Positions 19,632-27,890 of a stretch of DNA of 64,000 nt are shown piece after piece. The stretch comes from Achromobacter sp. B7. GTDB taxonomy: Bacteria; Pseudomonadota; Gammaproteobacteria; Burkholderiales; Burkholderiaceae_B. The stretch spans positions 1,178,001 through 1,242,000 of the forward strand of contig NZ_CP032084.1 in the NCBI RefSeq assembly GCF_003600685.1, given 5' to 3'. Position numbers and translations under genes: made by a program. The first letter of the stretch is position 1. Each line of letters begins with the position of its first letter. The notes below the pieces were generated by a model. It saw only the letters and a program-made list of their open reading frames with translations, was not told the DNA's origin and ran no database searches.

Positions 19632-20717
19632 TTACAGCAGTGAAGCCAGCCTGACGAGTTCCGCCTGCCGGCTGCATTCCATCTTGTTGAGCAGGGACGC
19701 GACCTGCTTGCGCACCGTCAGCACCGACGACTGGCGCAGCGTGGCGATTTCTTCGACGCTGTGGCCGGCCGCCAGGCCCGCCAGCACGGCGGCTTCGGCG
19801 TGGGTGATGCCGAACACGGACTCCAGCTTGTCGACGTCGGGCATGGCGAACGCGCTTTTGCGGCGCAGCCGGGCCAGCAGCAGGCGGCCGCCGATCAGGC
19901 TCAATGAATCGGGCGCGACGCTGATGTCCATCCAATGAAATTCGCCCCAGCCCGTGGTGGTGGCTAGCGAGCGGGAATGGCCATCGCGAAACGCCGCGGC
20001 GCAGTGGGCGTCGAACAGACGCTGGCATTTGGAATCGGCGTGGCGCAGCTTGCCGCCCTGGACCCGCCAGCCGCGCGCCTCGTCCAGCAGCTGCCGGGCA
20101 AGCGCCGACATCTTGTTCACCATGCCGTCCTGGTTGATGAGCAGCACCGCCTCGTTGACTTCCGAGAACGCGCTTTCCACTGACTTCCAACCAATGGACA
20201 ACGCTTTTTCCCGTTGACCCAACTGGCTTTGCAGGGTGCGGAAATATTGGCCGAAATTGCCGGACTGCAAGCGTTCGCTGGCCTTGGGATCGACCGTGGA
20301 ACGCTGGAACCCGATCGATGCGTGCAGCACGGCGTTGGATTCGACGATCAGCGACAGGATTTGCGCCATGCGGTGCTTAAGCATGAAGTCGGCGTAAAAC
20401 TCGGTGCGTTGCAGCTGCGAACGGCTATACATGCGCGCGGTGTCCAGCCAGGTGCCGGCCGGGGCGTGACGCGAATCGCGCTCCAGCACGTCGTGACGGT
20501 AGTAGTGCCCCTGGTAGTCGGCAAAGCAGGCGTCCGAGAAACCGATCGCGGACAGGTTTGAAAGATGGTTGCGCGCGTCAAAGACGATCAACGTGCCGCT
20601 GTCCGCGCCTACCAGATCGCGCGCGGTGCGCAGAATGTCTTGCCAGGGGGGGTTGGGATCGGCCAGGTGTTGTACGGCGTCCATCGCGCGCGTGAAGGCT
20701 AGCTGATGCTCGACCAT
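19632..20717 (-). CDS. LuxR-family transcriptional regulator
   Basis: This 361-residue protein ends in a LuxR-type helix-turn-helix (about 295-355: ITHAEAAVLAGLAAGHSVEEI, then LTVRKQVASLLNKM). The N-terminal part (about 10-200) looks like a GAF-type sensor and a PAS-like stretch follows (AVLLINQDGMVNKMSALARQLL, about 205-225). There is no receiver domain, so it probably responds directly to a ligand. GGAGAC before the ATG at 20717 supports that start over one nine codons upstream. The HTH contains TVRKQVASLLNKM where many members read TVRTHLKNIFKKL, a normal variation. Confidence 0.88.
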   Translation of the reverse strand: MVEHQLAFTRAMDAVQHLADPNPPWQDILRTARDLVGADSGTLIVFDARNHLSNLSAIGFSDACFADYQGHYYRHDVLERDSRHAPAGTWLDTARMYSRSQLQRTEFYADFMLKHRMAQILSLIVESNAVLHASIGFQRSTVDPKASERLQSGNFGQYFRTLQSQLGQREKALSIGWKSVESAFSEVNEAVLLINQDGMVNKMSALARQLLDEARGWRVQGGKLRHADSKCQRLFDAHCAAAFRDGHSRSLATTTGWGEFHWMDISVAPDSLSLIGGRLLLARLRRKSAFAMPDVDKLESVFGITHAEAAVLAGLAAGHSVEEIATLRQSSVLTVRKQVASLLNKMECSRQAELVRLASLL

Positions 20718-21055
20718 GGTGTCTCCAACGGGGCTGAATCGCAAAGGCGTTGCTGCGTACCACCAGGGGGCGGCTGCGCGGCGCGGCTACGGGTGCGGCT
20801 ACAGGTGCGAAAACGGGCGCGGCTACGGGAGCCGGTACGGTGCTGCCTTGCCATCGCGCAGCGGCGATGCGCTGGCGGAAACCGGATCAGTGCGGGGACG
20901 GCGTTGGAGAAAGCAGCCGGATGCCGTTGGCCCCAACGGAAATTATGCTCGCGAATTTGCGATAGTGGGAAAATTCCATGTGCCTGCGTGGCCGTGGCGA
21001 CGGCCTGCCCGCGCCAACGGTGCAAGCGCACCGGGTCAGTTCCATCACCAGGCGT
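20718..21055. other. intergenic region upstream of the LuxR gene
   Basis: These 338 bases hold no supported gene. They must contain the LuxR promoter and the 3' flank of the binding-protein gene that ends at 21056. The only clear structure is the 12-base tandem repeat at 20781-20840. Confidence 0.5.
20781..20840. repeat. 12-base imperfect tandem repeat, five units
   Basis: Five units follow the pattern GYGCGGCTACRG, two of them identical (20781-20792 and 20117 bases of separation are not involved; the second copy is at 20817-20828). The tract is noncoding. Confidence 0.8.
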
Positions 21056-22153
21056 TCAGCGCGCGTCGGTGGGCGCGAGGATGGCCGCGCGCCAGAGATC
21101 CAGGAAGTGGCGTTTTTTCAGCGCATCCAGGTACACCAGCAGCCCGACGCCCAGCGCCATGGGGCGCACGCCCGCTTCGGCGATGACCGACGCGTTGACG
21201 GGCCGCATGCCGGATTGCTTGGCCAGCATCTCCTGCCCCCGCGGCGAAAGCAGGTAGTCCAGCAGCAACGCACCCAGGTCACCGCGCGGCGCCTGTTTCG
21301 GAATGATGGCGGACCGCGACAGCATCAGCGTGTAGTCCTGCGGGTAGATGATGGCAAGCCTGGCGCCCTGGTCGATGCGGTGGCGCGTATAGGATTCCAG
21401 CAGGTTGTACGCCAGCGTAACCTCGCCGCGCTCCAGCTTGTCCAGCGCGTCTTCGGTGGACTGATGCGTAGTGACGCCGTTGCGGCCGAACGCGGCCAGC
21501 AGTGCGCCCGCCATGCTGTCCAGCCGCGTGTCCTGCGTGGCGGCCAGATAGCCGATGCCGCTGCCTTGCACGTCGTACGTCGATATGCTTTTCGCCAACG
21601 GCCGGTCGGGCGCTTGCAACAGGGACAGCAGCTCGCGGCGCGTGTGCGGGGCGCGCGCGGCATCCAGCTTGTCGGTGTTGTAGACCATGACGATGGGATC
21701 GGTGCCAATGCTGAACACCTCGTCGCGCCAGTTCGCCCAGGCGGGCAGGGCGCGGGTGTGCGGCGAGACATGGGCTTGGGCGTAGCCGTCGTTCACAAGC
21801 TTGGTCTGCAAATCCATCGCGCTGCTGATGATCAGATCGGGGCCGCGCTTGGTCAAGGCGTCTTCTTTGGCGCGATCCACCGTGTCCTGGTAAAGCTGCT
21901 GCGTGGATAGTTCGGTGTATTCCAGCCGGATGCCAGGGTTCATCTGGCTGAAGTCTTCCAGCACGCCCTTGAAGACCTGCACGCTGTTGGACGCGTGCAG
22001 CACCAGCACCTGCCTGCTGTCGGCCGGCCCCAGCGTAAGGCCGTCGCGGCTGACTTCGGCGGCCTGCGTGGCGGCATGAGCCCCGCTGAGCAGCAGCAGG
22101 GCGGCCGCGCCAAGCAGCCTTTTGGCCCAGTGCCAGGTACGTGCGTCACGCAT
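21056..22153 (-). CDS. periplasmic extracellular solute-binding protein, third member of a sensor operon
   Basis: This 365-residue protein has a signal peptide (LLGAAALLLLSGAHA) and the fold of iron/anion-type ABC binding proteins: VLVLHASNSVQVFKGVLEDF, then DLIISSAMD and DPIVMVYNTDKL. No ABC permease or ATPase gene is adjacent. Its start overlaps the end of the sensor-kinase gene by 8 bases, and it is the third gene of a response regulator-kinase-binding protein operon. I infer that it presents a ligand to the kinase rather than feeding a transporter. Confidence 0.8.
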   Translation of the reverse strand: MRDARTWHWAKRLLGAAALLLLSGAHAATQAAEVSRDGLTLGPADSRQVLVLHASNSVQVFKGVLEDFSQMNPGIRLEYTELSTQQLYQDTVDRAKEDALTKRGPDLIISSAMDLQTKLVNDGYAQAHVSPHTRALPAWANWRDEVFSIGTDPIVMVYNTDKLDAARAPHTRRELLSLLQAPDRPLAKSISTYDVQGSGIGYLAATQDTRLDSMAGALLAAFGRNGVTTHQSTEDALDKLERGEVTLAYNLLESYTRHRIDQGARLAIIYPQDYTLMLSRSAIIPKQAPRGDLGALLLDYLLSPRGQEMLAKQSGMRPVNASVIAEAGVRPMALGVGLLVYLDALKKRHFLDLWRAAILAPTDAR

Positions 22154-23669
22154 CGCGACGCTCCGCCGGCAAGACGATCACCGCCTCCAGGCCGCCGCCC
22201 ACGCGGTTGCTGAGGCTGAGCGTGCCGTGATGGATGTCGACGACGCGTTTGACGATGGACAGGCCCAGCCCCGCGCCGGGCGTGCGGGGGGTGGGGCCGC
22301 GGGCGAAACGTTCGAAAGCGGTGTTGGCCAGGGCGGGTGGGATGCCCGGCCCGTGGTCGGCAACGGTGACGCGCCAGCCGCTGCCATGTTGGTCCAGCGT
22401 GATGTCGATGTGGTCGTGGGCGGAGTCTTCGATGCGGCCTTCGATGCGGCTTTCTATGCGCCCTTCGATGTGGCCGTCTTTGGATACGTCGATGCTGCCG
22501 TCCCCCTCCTCGCCCCGCGCTACGTCTGCATCCCCCTTGCCAACCGATCCGTGGCGCAGCGCGTTGTCGATCAGGTTCTTGAAGGCTTCGCGCAGCATCA
22601 GGCTGTCGCCCGGGACGCGCGGTGCCGGGCTTGCGCCGGCGGCAGGCAGGTGCAGGCGCACATCGGGAATGGGATCGGCTTGCGGCACGGTGTCGTAAGT
22701 CGCTTGGCGCAGCAGCTCGGCCAGGTCCACGGGCTGGAACTGCTTGACGTTGCTGCGGTGGATGACGCTGGCGTCGCTAAGCAGCTGGTTGACCAGCCGC
22801 GACAGCTTTTCGGCGTTGCGCAGCACCGCCAACAGGCTGCGGCGCTGCTCGCCTGGGTCTTCTTCGTCCAGTGCCACTTCCATTTGGGCGTGTAGCGCGG
22901 CAAGCGGCGTGCGCAACTGGTGCGCGGCTTCGGCGATGAACAGGCGCAGCGTGTCCAGGTTGTCGGACAGGCGCGCCATGAAGCCGTCCAGCGATTGCAC
23001 CAGCGTGTCCAGCTCTTCGGGCACGGGCGCCGCGATGGGATGCAGGTCGGACGCGCTGCGCGCGGCCAGTTCCCGTTCGATGCGCTGGATGGGCGACAAG
23101 GAACGCCGTAGCCCCCAATAGGCCAGCGCCAGCGCCGCACCGGTGAACCCGATCAGCGCCAGGGTGCCTTGCCACAAGATGCTGTCGGCCAATGCGTTGC
23201 GCGCTTCGCGCGTTTGCGCCACCTGAATCACGGCGGCCTCGGCGTTGCGCGGGCCGGCGATCTTGCGTTCCATCCACGCGACGCGCACGGGCTCGCCCTG
23301 GTAGCGGGACGTGTACAGCTGCGGCGTATCGGCCGCCTCGGTACGCTCGGGCGCGGCGGGCAGGTCGGCATAACCGGAAACCAGGGACCCGGCGCCGGTC
23401 GCAACGCGATAGAACACCCGGTCGCGCGGGGCCTGCTCCAGCAAGGCCAGGGCGGCATAGGGCATGTCCATCTGCCATTCGCCCTGCACCAGCTGCAGGC
23501 TGTCGGCCATGGACAGGACCGAGGCGCGCAGCAGTTGATCGTAAGTGGTGTCGGCGGTTTGCTGGGCGTAGCCGCGCACCAGCAGATACAGTGCGGCCAG
23601 GCCGACGGCAAACAAGCCCAACAGCATGGCGAGCAGGCGGCGGCGGACTGAAATGCGGCCAGGCTGCAC
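22146..23669 (-). CDS. TctE-like membrane sensor histidine kinase with a repeat insertion
   Basis: The 507-residue kinase has a transmembrane segment near 10-32, a periplasmic sensor to about 160, a second transmembrane segment (TLALIGFTGAALALAYWGL), a HAMP-like linker, an H-box with His250 (AEAAHQLRTPLAAL), an N-box (NLIDNALRHG) and G-boxes (DHGPGIP, GAGLGLSIVKR). Between the N-box and the G1 box lies an extra stretch of about 50 residues with repeated R/H-I-E-G/S units, encoded by a 12-base tandem repeat. I favour a GTG at 23669, which has AGCAGGA six bases upstream; a TTG at 23675 overlapping the previous stop is the alternative. With the preceding response regulator it probably senses a carboxylate. 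Confidence 0.9.
   Translation of the reverse strand: MQPGRISVRRRLLAMLLGLFAVGLAALYLLVRGYAQQTADTTYDQLLRASVLSMADSLQLVQGEWQMDMPYAALALLEQAPRDRVFYRVATGAGSLVSGYADLPAAPERTEAADTPQLYTSRYQGEPVRVAWMERKIAGPRNAEAAVIQVAQTREARNALADSILWQGTLALIGFTGAALALAYWGLRRSLSPIQRIERELAARSASDLHPIAAPVPEELDTLVQSLDGFMARLSDNLDTLRLFIAEAAHQLRTPLAALHAQMEVALDEEDPGEQRRSLLAVLRNAEKLSRLVNQLLSDASVIHRSNVKQFQPVDLAELLRQATYDTVPQADPIPDVRLHLPAAGASPAPRVPGDSLMLREAFKNLIDNALRHGSVGKGDADVARGEEGDGSIDVSKDGHIEGRIESRIEGRIEDSAHDHIDITLDQHGSGWRVTVADHGPGIPPALANTAFERFARGPTPRTPGAGLGLSIVKRVVDIHHGTLSLSNRVGGGLEAVIVLPAERRDA
22427..22474. repeat. 12-base tandem repeat within the sensor kinase gene
   Basis: Four units of CTTCGATGCGGC and close variants (two identical) encode a repeat of four residues (R-I-E-G/S/D) in the ATP-binding domain on the minus strand. 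Changes in copy number would stay in frame. Confidence 0.85.
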
Positions 23670-23671
23670 GG

Positions 23672-24376
23672 TCAATCCTGCTGCGAGTGGGGCGAGGGGC
23701 TGTCCGGCGGCGTTGTCGAGGTCAGCAGGTAACCCGTGCCGCGCTGCGTTTCGATGCGTAGCGGCGACCCTTCCAGCTTGCGGCGCAGGCGGGCGATGTA
23801 GACCTCGATGGCGTTGGGCGCGGCATCGTCATCGAAGGCGAACAGCTTGTTGGCGATTTCTGTTTTGCTGACGGCGCGGTTCATCCCGGCCAACAGGATC
23901 TCCAGCAGGCTGTATTCGCGCTTGGGCAGGTCGAGGCGCTGTCCGGCCAGCGACACGTGGCGCGCGGCGCTGTCGATGACAAGCTCGCCAAAGCGCTGCA
24001 CGCCCGTGGCCTGCGCAATGGGGCGGCGCAGCAGGGCGCGGCAGCGGGCTTCCAGTTCGCGGAAATCAAACGGCTTGGCCAGGTAGTCGTCGGCGCCGGT
24101 ATCCAGGGCGTGAACCCGGTCTTCGATGTCGATGCGGGCGGTCAACGCCAATACCGGCGTCTTGCTGCCACGGTCGCGCAGCCGGTGCAGGATGTCAAAG
24201 CCCGACATGCGCGGCAGGCCGATGTCCAGGATGACGAGATCGAAGGTTTCGTATTGCAGCACGCCATCGGCGCTAAGCCCGTCGCGTTGCAGGTCCACGG
24301 CGTGGCCAAGACGGCGCAACCGGCGGACAAGGGCGTCGGCCAGATCCTCGTCGTCTTCGATTACCAGGATGCGCAT
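23672..24376 (-). CDS. TctD-like OmpR-family response regulator
   Basis: The 234-residue product has an N-terminal receiver with the acidic pocket (EDDED), phosphoacceptor Asp51 (LVILDIGLP) and KPF lysine, and a C-terminal OmpR winged helix (about 130-220, ending RIETQRGTGYLL). It is the first gene of the three-gene minus-strand operon and is divergent from citMHS, so citrate uptake is its likely target, as known for TctDE-type pairs. The ATG at 24376 is the natural start of the receiver domain; its ribosome binding site is weak. Confidence 0.92.
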   Translation of the reverse strand: MRILVIEDDEDLADALVRRLRRLGHAVDLQRDGLSADGVLQYETFDLVILDIGLPRMSGFDILHRLRDRGSKTPVLALTARIDIEDRVHALDTGADDYLAKPFDFRELEARCRALLRRPIAQATGVQRFGELVIDSAARHVSLAGQRLDLPKREYSLLEILLAGMNRAVSKTEIANKLFAFDDDAAPNAIEVYIARLRRKLEGSPLRIETQRGTGYLLTSTTPPDSPSPHSQQD

Positions 24377-24506
24377 CGGCCGATTGTAGCTGCCCGGAGC
24401 CGGCCGATTTTCGGGCTTCGCCGGCGTGGGGCGGCGGGTTGAAACACGGCGTCGGATTTCAAAAAACGACAGGTTCCAGACAGCTTTTATTCCTAGTCTT
24501 CGGCTC

Positions 24507-24528
24507 CTGCCTCCCTTGCTGGAGGCAG
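24507..24528. promoter_or_regulatory. perfect hairpin in the divergent region before citMHS
   Basis: CTGCCTCC and GGAGGCAG form a perfect 8-bp stem with a 6-base loop, 39 bases before the citMHS start. It is either a response-regulator binding site or a leader-RNA hairpin; no T run follows. Confidence 0.4.
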
Positions 24529-24566
24529 CGTCAAACATAACAACGATTAGTCGGAGATACCCCCTC

Positions 24567-25907
24567 ATGCTTCTGACCCTGCTTGGCTTCGGCATGGTGA
24601 TCACGTTCATGACGCTGATCATGACCAAGCGCCTGTCGCCGTTGGTCGCCCTTATCCTTGTCCCTATTATTTTTGCGTTGCTGGGCGGCTTTGGCGCCGG
24701 CATCGACAAGATGATGCTGGACGGTATTCGCAAGATCGCGCCCACCGGCGTGATGCTGATGTTTGCCATCCTGTACTTCGGGGTGATGATCGATGCGGGG
24801 CTGTTCGACCCCATCGTCGGCCGCATCCTGCGCGCCGTGAAGGGCGACCCGTTGAAAATCGTGGTGGGCACCACGGTGCTGGCGCTGGTGATTTCGCTGG
24901 ACGGCGACGGCTCGACCACCTACATGATCGTGGTGGCGTCGATGTTGCCCCTGTACCGCCGCCTGAAGATGAACGGGTTGTCCATGACCTGCCTGGCGAT
25001 GCTGGCCAGCGGCATCATGAACCTGACGCCGTGGGGCGGGCCGACGGCGCGCGCCGCCAGCGCCTTGCACGTGGACGCGGGCGATATCTTCATTCCGCTG
25101 GTGCCGGTGATGGGCGTGGCCATCGTGTCGCTGCTGATGCTGGCGTTCTTCCTGGGTCTGAAAGAACGGCGCCGCCTGGGCGTGCTGTCGCTGCCGGACG
25201 GCGCCTCGCTGCATGCCGGCTATGACGAGGATGGCCCCAAGAACCTGCCCGAGATTGAAGTCGATCACGACCTGCGCCGCCCCAAGCTGCTGTGGGTGAA
25301 TGCCGGGTTGACGCTGGCGCTGATGGTCAGCCTGGTGATGAACATCCTGCCGCTGCCGGTGCTGTTCATGATTGCGTTTGCGATTGCGCTGATCATCAAC
25401 TATCCGAACCTGGCCGAGCAGCGCCGCCGCGTTGCGCAGCATGCGGGCAATGTGCTGTCGGTGGTGTCGCTGATTTTCGCGGCGGGGATCTTCACGGGGA
25501 TCCTGTCCGGCACGGGCATGGTGGAAGCCATGTCCCGCAGCCTGCTGGCCGTGATCCCGGACGCGATGGGTCCCTATCTGGCGGGCATTACCGCGCTGGT
25601 CAGCCTGCCGTTCACGTTTTTCATGTCGAACGATGCCTTCTACTTCGGCGTGCTGCCCATCCTGAGCGAAGCCGCGCAGGGCTATGGCATTTCGGCAGTG
25701 GAAATGGCGCGGGCGTCCCTCATTGGCCAGCCGGTGCATTTGCTTAGCCCGCTGGTGCCGTCCACCTACCTGCTGGTGGGCCTGGCGGGCGTGGAATTCG
25801 GCGATCACCAGCGCTATGCGCTCAAGTGGGCCACCCTGGTCTGCATGGTGATGCTGGCTGCCGCCCTGGCGTTCGGCCTGTTCCCGTTGATGGGATCGGT
25901 CGGCTGA
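24567..25907 (+). CDS. CitMHS-family citrate/proton symporter
   Basis: This 446-residue inner-membrane carrier has about 11-12 hydrophobic segments. The CitMHS pattern is seen in MLLTLLGFGMVITFMTLIM, then SLDGDGSTTYMIV and LTPWGGPTARAA, and in the C-terminal SNDAFYFGVLPIL. CitMHS carriers import metal-citrate complexes or citrate with protons. A TctDE-like regulatory pair is transcribed divergently, which supports citrate or a related tricarboxylate as substrate. TCGGAGA at 24551-24557 supports the ATG at 24567. An SDR gene follows after 36 bases in the same operon. Confidence 0.9.
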   Translation: MLLTLLGFGMVITFMTLIMTKRLSPLVALILVPIIFALLGGFGAGIDKMMLDGIRKIAPTGVMLMFAILYFGVMIDAGLFDPIVGRILRAVKGDPLKIVVGTTVLALVISLDGDGSTTYMIVVASMLPLYRRLKMNGLSMTCLAMLASGIMNLTPWGGPTARAASALHVDAGDIFIPLVPVMGVAIVSLLMLAFFLGLKERRRLGVLSLPDGASLHAGYDEDGPKNLPEIEVDHDLRRPKLLWVNAGLTLALMVSLVMNILPLPVLFMIAFAIALIINYPNLAEQRRRVAQHAGNVLSVVSLIFAAGIFTGILSGTGMVEAMSRSLLAVIPDAMGPYLAGITALVSLPFTFFMSNDAFYFGVLPILSEAAQGYGISAVEMARASLIGQPVHLLSPLVPSTYLLVGLAGVEFGDHQRYALKWATLVCMVMLAAALAFGLFPLMGSVG

Positions 25908-25943
25908 TTCGCGGCGCACGCCGCACGTTGATAAAGGAAGGTC

Positions 25944-26684
25944 ATGGCTTTGCGTATCGCTTATGTCACCAGCGGAATGGGCCACACGGGCACCGCGATC
26001 TGCCAGGCGCTGCATCGCGCCGGACACCGCGTGGTGGCCGGCTGCGGACCGCGTTCATCGCGCCGCGATAGCTGGTTGAAAGAGCAGAAGTCCCTGGGGT
26101 ATGACTTCGTGGCGTCCGAGGGCGACGCCACGGACTGGGCATCCACCGAAGCGGCGTTTGCCAAGGTGCGGCGCGAAGTCGGCGAGATCGACGTGCTGGT
26201 CAACAACGCCGGCTCGATGCTGGACATGCGCTTTCGCCAGATGAGCTATGCCGACTGGGCAGCCGTTTTGCGCAGCAACCTGGACACGCTGTTCAACAGC
26301 ACCAAGCAGGTGGTCGACAGCATGGCGGACCGGGGCTGGGGGCGCGTCATCAACATCGGCTCGGTCGCCGCGGAAAAAGGCCAGATCGGGCAAATCAACA
26401 CTGCCACCGCCAAAGGCGCGGTGATCGGCTTCACGCGATCGCTGGCCCAGGAAGTGGCGGCGCGCGGCGTGACGGTAAACCTGGTGTCGCCCGGCTTCAT
26501 CGCCGACGACACCGTCAAGGCATTTCCGCCGGCGCTGCTGGACCGCATCATCGAAAGCGTGCCCGTCGGCCGGCTTGGCACCGCGCAGGACCTGGCGGGC
26601 CTGTGCGCCTGGCTGGCCTCGGACGAGGCCGCCTTCGTAACGGGCGCCAACTACGCCATCAACGGCGGCGTTTATATGAGTTGA
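25944..26684 (+). CDS. short-chain dehydrogenase related to acetoacetyl-CoA reductase, catalytic tyrosine missing
   Basis: The 246-residue protein closely follows PhaB/PhbB-type SDRs, for example VLVNNAGSMLDMRFRQM and INIGSVAAEKGQIGQIN. Ser140 and Lys157 of the active site are in place, but position 153, which should be the catalytic Tyr of YxxxK, is Thr (NTATAK). The nucleotide-binding motif also reads TSGMGHTG instead of TGGMGxxG. It lies 36 bases behind citMHS and is probably cotranscribed. Either the enzyme uses altered chemistry or has lost reductase activity. AAGGAAGG before the ATG supports the start. Confidence 0.85.
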   Translation: MALRIAYVTSGMGHTGTAICQALHRAGHRVVAGCGPRSSRRDSWLKEQKSLGYDFVASEGDATDWASTEAAFAKVRREVGEIDVLVNNAGSMLDMRFRQMSYADWAAVLRSNLDTLFNSTKQVVDSMADRGWGRVINIGSVAAEKGQIGQINTATAKGAVIGFTRSLAQEVAARGVTVNLVSPGFIADDTVKAFPPALLDRIIESVPVGRLGTAQDLAGLCAWLASDEAAFVTGANYAINGGVYMS

Positions 26685-26719
26685 GTTGACGTTGGCCCGC
26701 GCGCCGGACAGCCCCGGTC

Positions 26720-26742
26720 GGGCCAGCTTGCAAGTCTGGCCC
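26720..26742. terminator. GC-rich hairpin between convergent SDR and hicB genes
   Basis: GGGCCAG and CTGGCCC form a 7-bp stem around a 9-base loop between two converging genes. No T run follows, so termination is only suggested by position. Confidence 0.4.
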
Positions 26743-26756
26743 GGGCGTGACCGGGC

Positions 26757-27149
26757 TTAGTGCGTCAAGGCCAGCTGCGCGATGTAGCCCGATCGGCTTT
26801 CGCCGGCGGCGCGCGCCTTCGCATCGATTCTGGCCAGGATGCGGCGCGGCAGCGTGATATTGACGCGTTCGATCGTGTCGTCCATCACGGCGGGGTCGAT
26901 GTCGACTATGGCCCAGACCCACCCGGCGAATTCCGGATTGGCTTGATGAGCCGCGATGCTTCCTGGCGGTGGCACGGCGGCGCCAGTGTCCAGTGCTGTT
27001 TCTATCCAGAGCGCTATCGCTTCTTTGGCATTTTCGATGGCATCGTCAATGCCCGTGTCGGATGCGGAATAGCAGCCAGGCAGATCCGGTACGACCACGC
27101 CCCACGCTTGCGTGTCGCTGCCGGGCTCTATGGCGATGGGGTATTTCAT
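26757..27149 (-). CDS. hicB: HicB-family antitoxin
   Basis: This 130-residue protein has the HicB fold at 1-75 (MKYPIAIEPG, WGVVVPDLPGCYSASDTGIDDA, AIALWIE) and a C-terminal ribbon-helix-helix DNA-binding part (RVNITLPRRILARIDAKARA). It would neutralise HicA and repress the operon. It is the second gene, 59 bases after hicA, the usual order. The ATG at 27149 begins the HicB fold directly. Confidence 0.88.
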   Translation of the reverse strand: MKYPIAIEPGSDTQAWGVVVPDLPGCYSASDTGIDDAIENAKEAIALWIETALDTGAAVPPPGSIAAHQANPEFAGWVWAIVDIDPAVMDDTIERVNITLPRRILARIDAKARAAGESRSGYIAQLALTH

Positions 27150-27208
27150 GAGTTTCCTTGGTAAACCTTGAAGAAACCAAAGGCGCCAGCCGTAGCGCCG
27201 CGAGCGGT

Positions 27209-27391
27209 CTACTTCAGTCCTGCCTGCGTCAGCAGCTTGGCGACCAAGCCGATTCCCAAATCCTTTTTCGGATGGGGCACGCTGATATGTCCGGGCTTTG
27301 GCGGGTGGACATAAATGTGTTGCAAGCCTCTCGCGTTGCGGTAGACCCAACCCGCCAGGCGGAGCTGTCTGATGATTTCGCGGCTGTCCAT
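27209..27391 (-). CDS. hicA: HicA-family mRNA interferase toxin
   Basis: The 60-residue double-stranded-RNA-binding-like toxin has the typical MDSREIIRQL start, HISVPHPKKDL core and LLTQAGLK end. The active-site region, normally GSH or GSNH, reads GLQH (22-25). A histidine remains at 25, the position seen in the E. coli GSNH form, but His24 of the GSH form is replaced by Gln. Activity is therefore uncertain. It is cotranscribed with hicB downstream and shares a 119-base divergent region with the lipoprotein gene at 27511. Confidence 0.85.
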   Translation of the reverse strand: MDSREIIRQLRLAGWVYRNARGLQHIYVHPPKPGHISVPHPKKDLGIGLVAKLLTQAGLK

Positions 27392-27510
27392 GATGCGTAC
27401 CATACACATCGGAAAGTTGAAAAGGTCGCCAACAGGGACAAACAGGTCCTGGTGTAATGACAGCCCTATGCCAAAATGCACGCCGTTCAATAGTTCAACA
27501 GGGGCGGTTC

Positions 27511-27852
27511 ATGCGGCGTATGGGGTGGGCAGTGGCGGGGGTTGTGGTATTGGCGGGGCTTGCCGGTTGTGGCAAGAAGAACGAGTACCCCGAAGGCATA
27601 CGCCTTGTGACCTATAGCTCGTGCGTGGAAGGCTTTAAGAAAAGCGCCGGGGCGCTGCCGGATGTGGACGCGCGTTCGGCAACGTATTGCAGCTGCGTGC
27701 TGGACGGTTTGCAGAAGTCGGTGCCGATCAAGGACTACACCGCGTATGATCGCATGCTGGTCACGGACGAAAAAGGTCCCGAGCGTGACCGCATCGAAAA
27801 GCTGGTCAACGGCGTCATCAATATGTGCGTGGAAGCGCAGCTGAAGAAATAA
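27511..27852 (+). CDS. small lipoprotein of unknown function
   Basis: The 113-residue product has a lipoprotein signal peptide with LAGCGKK (Cys20). The mature part carries YSSCVEGF, TYCSCVLDGL and NMCVEAQ; the paired cysteines suggest a small disulphide-bonded helical domain. I do not recognise a named family. AGGGGCGG before the ATG at 27511 supports the start. Confidence 0.75.
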   Translation: MRRMGWAVAGVVVLAGLAGCGKKNEYPEGIRLVTYSSCVEGFKKSAGALPDVDARSATYCSCVLDGLQKSVPIKDYTAYDRMLVTDEKGPERDRIEKLVNGVINMCVEAQLKK

Positions 27853-27890
27853 GCGGGCGCGCCGGGCAGGGCGCGTGCCGGCCTGGCGGC

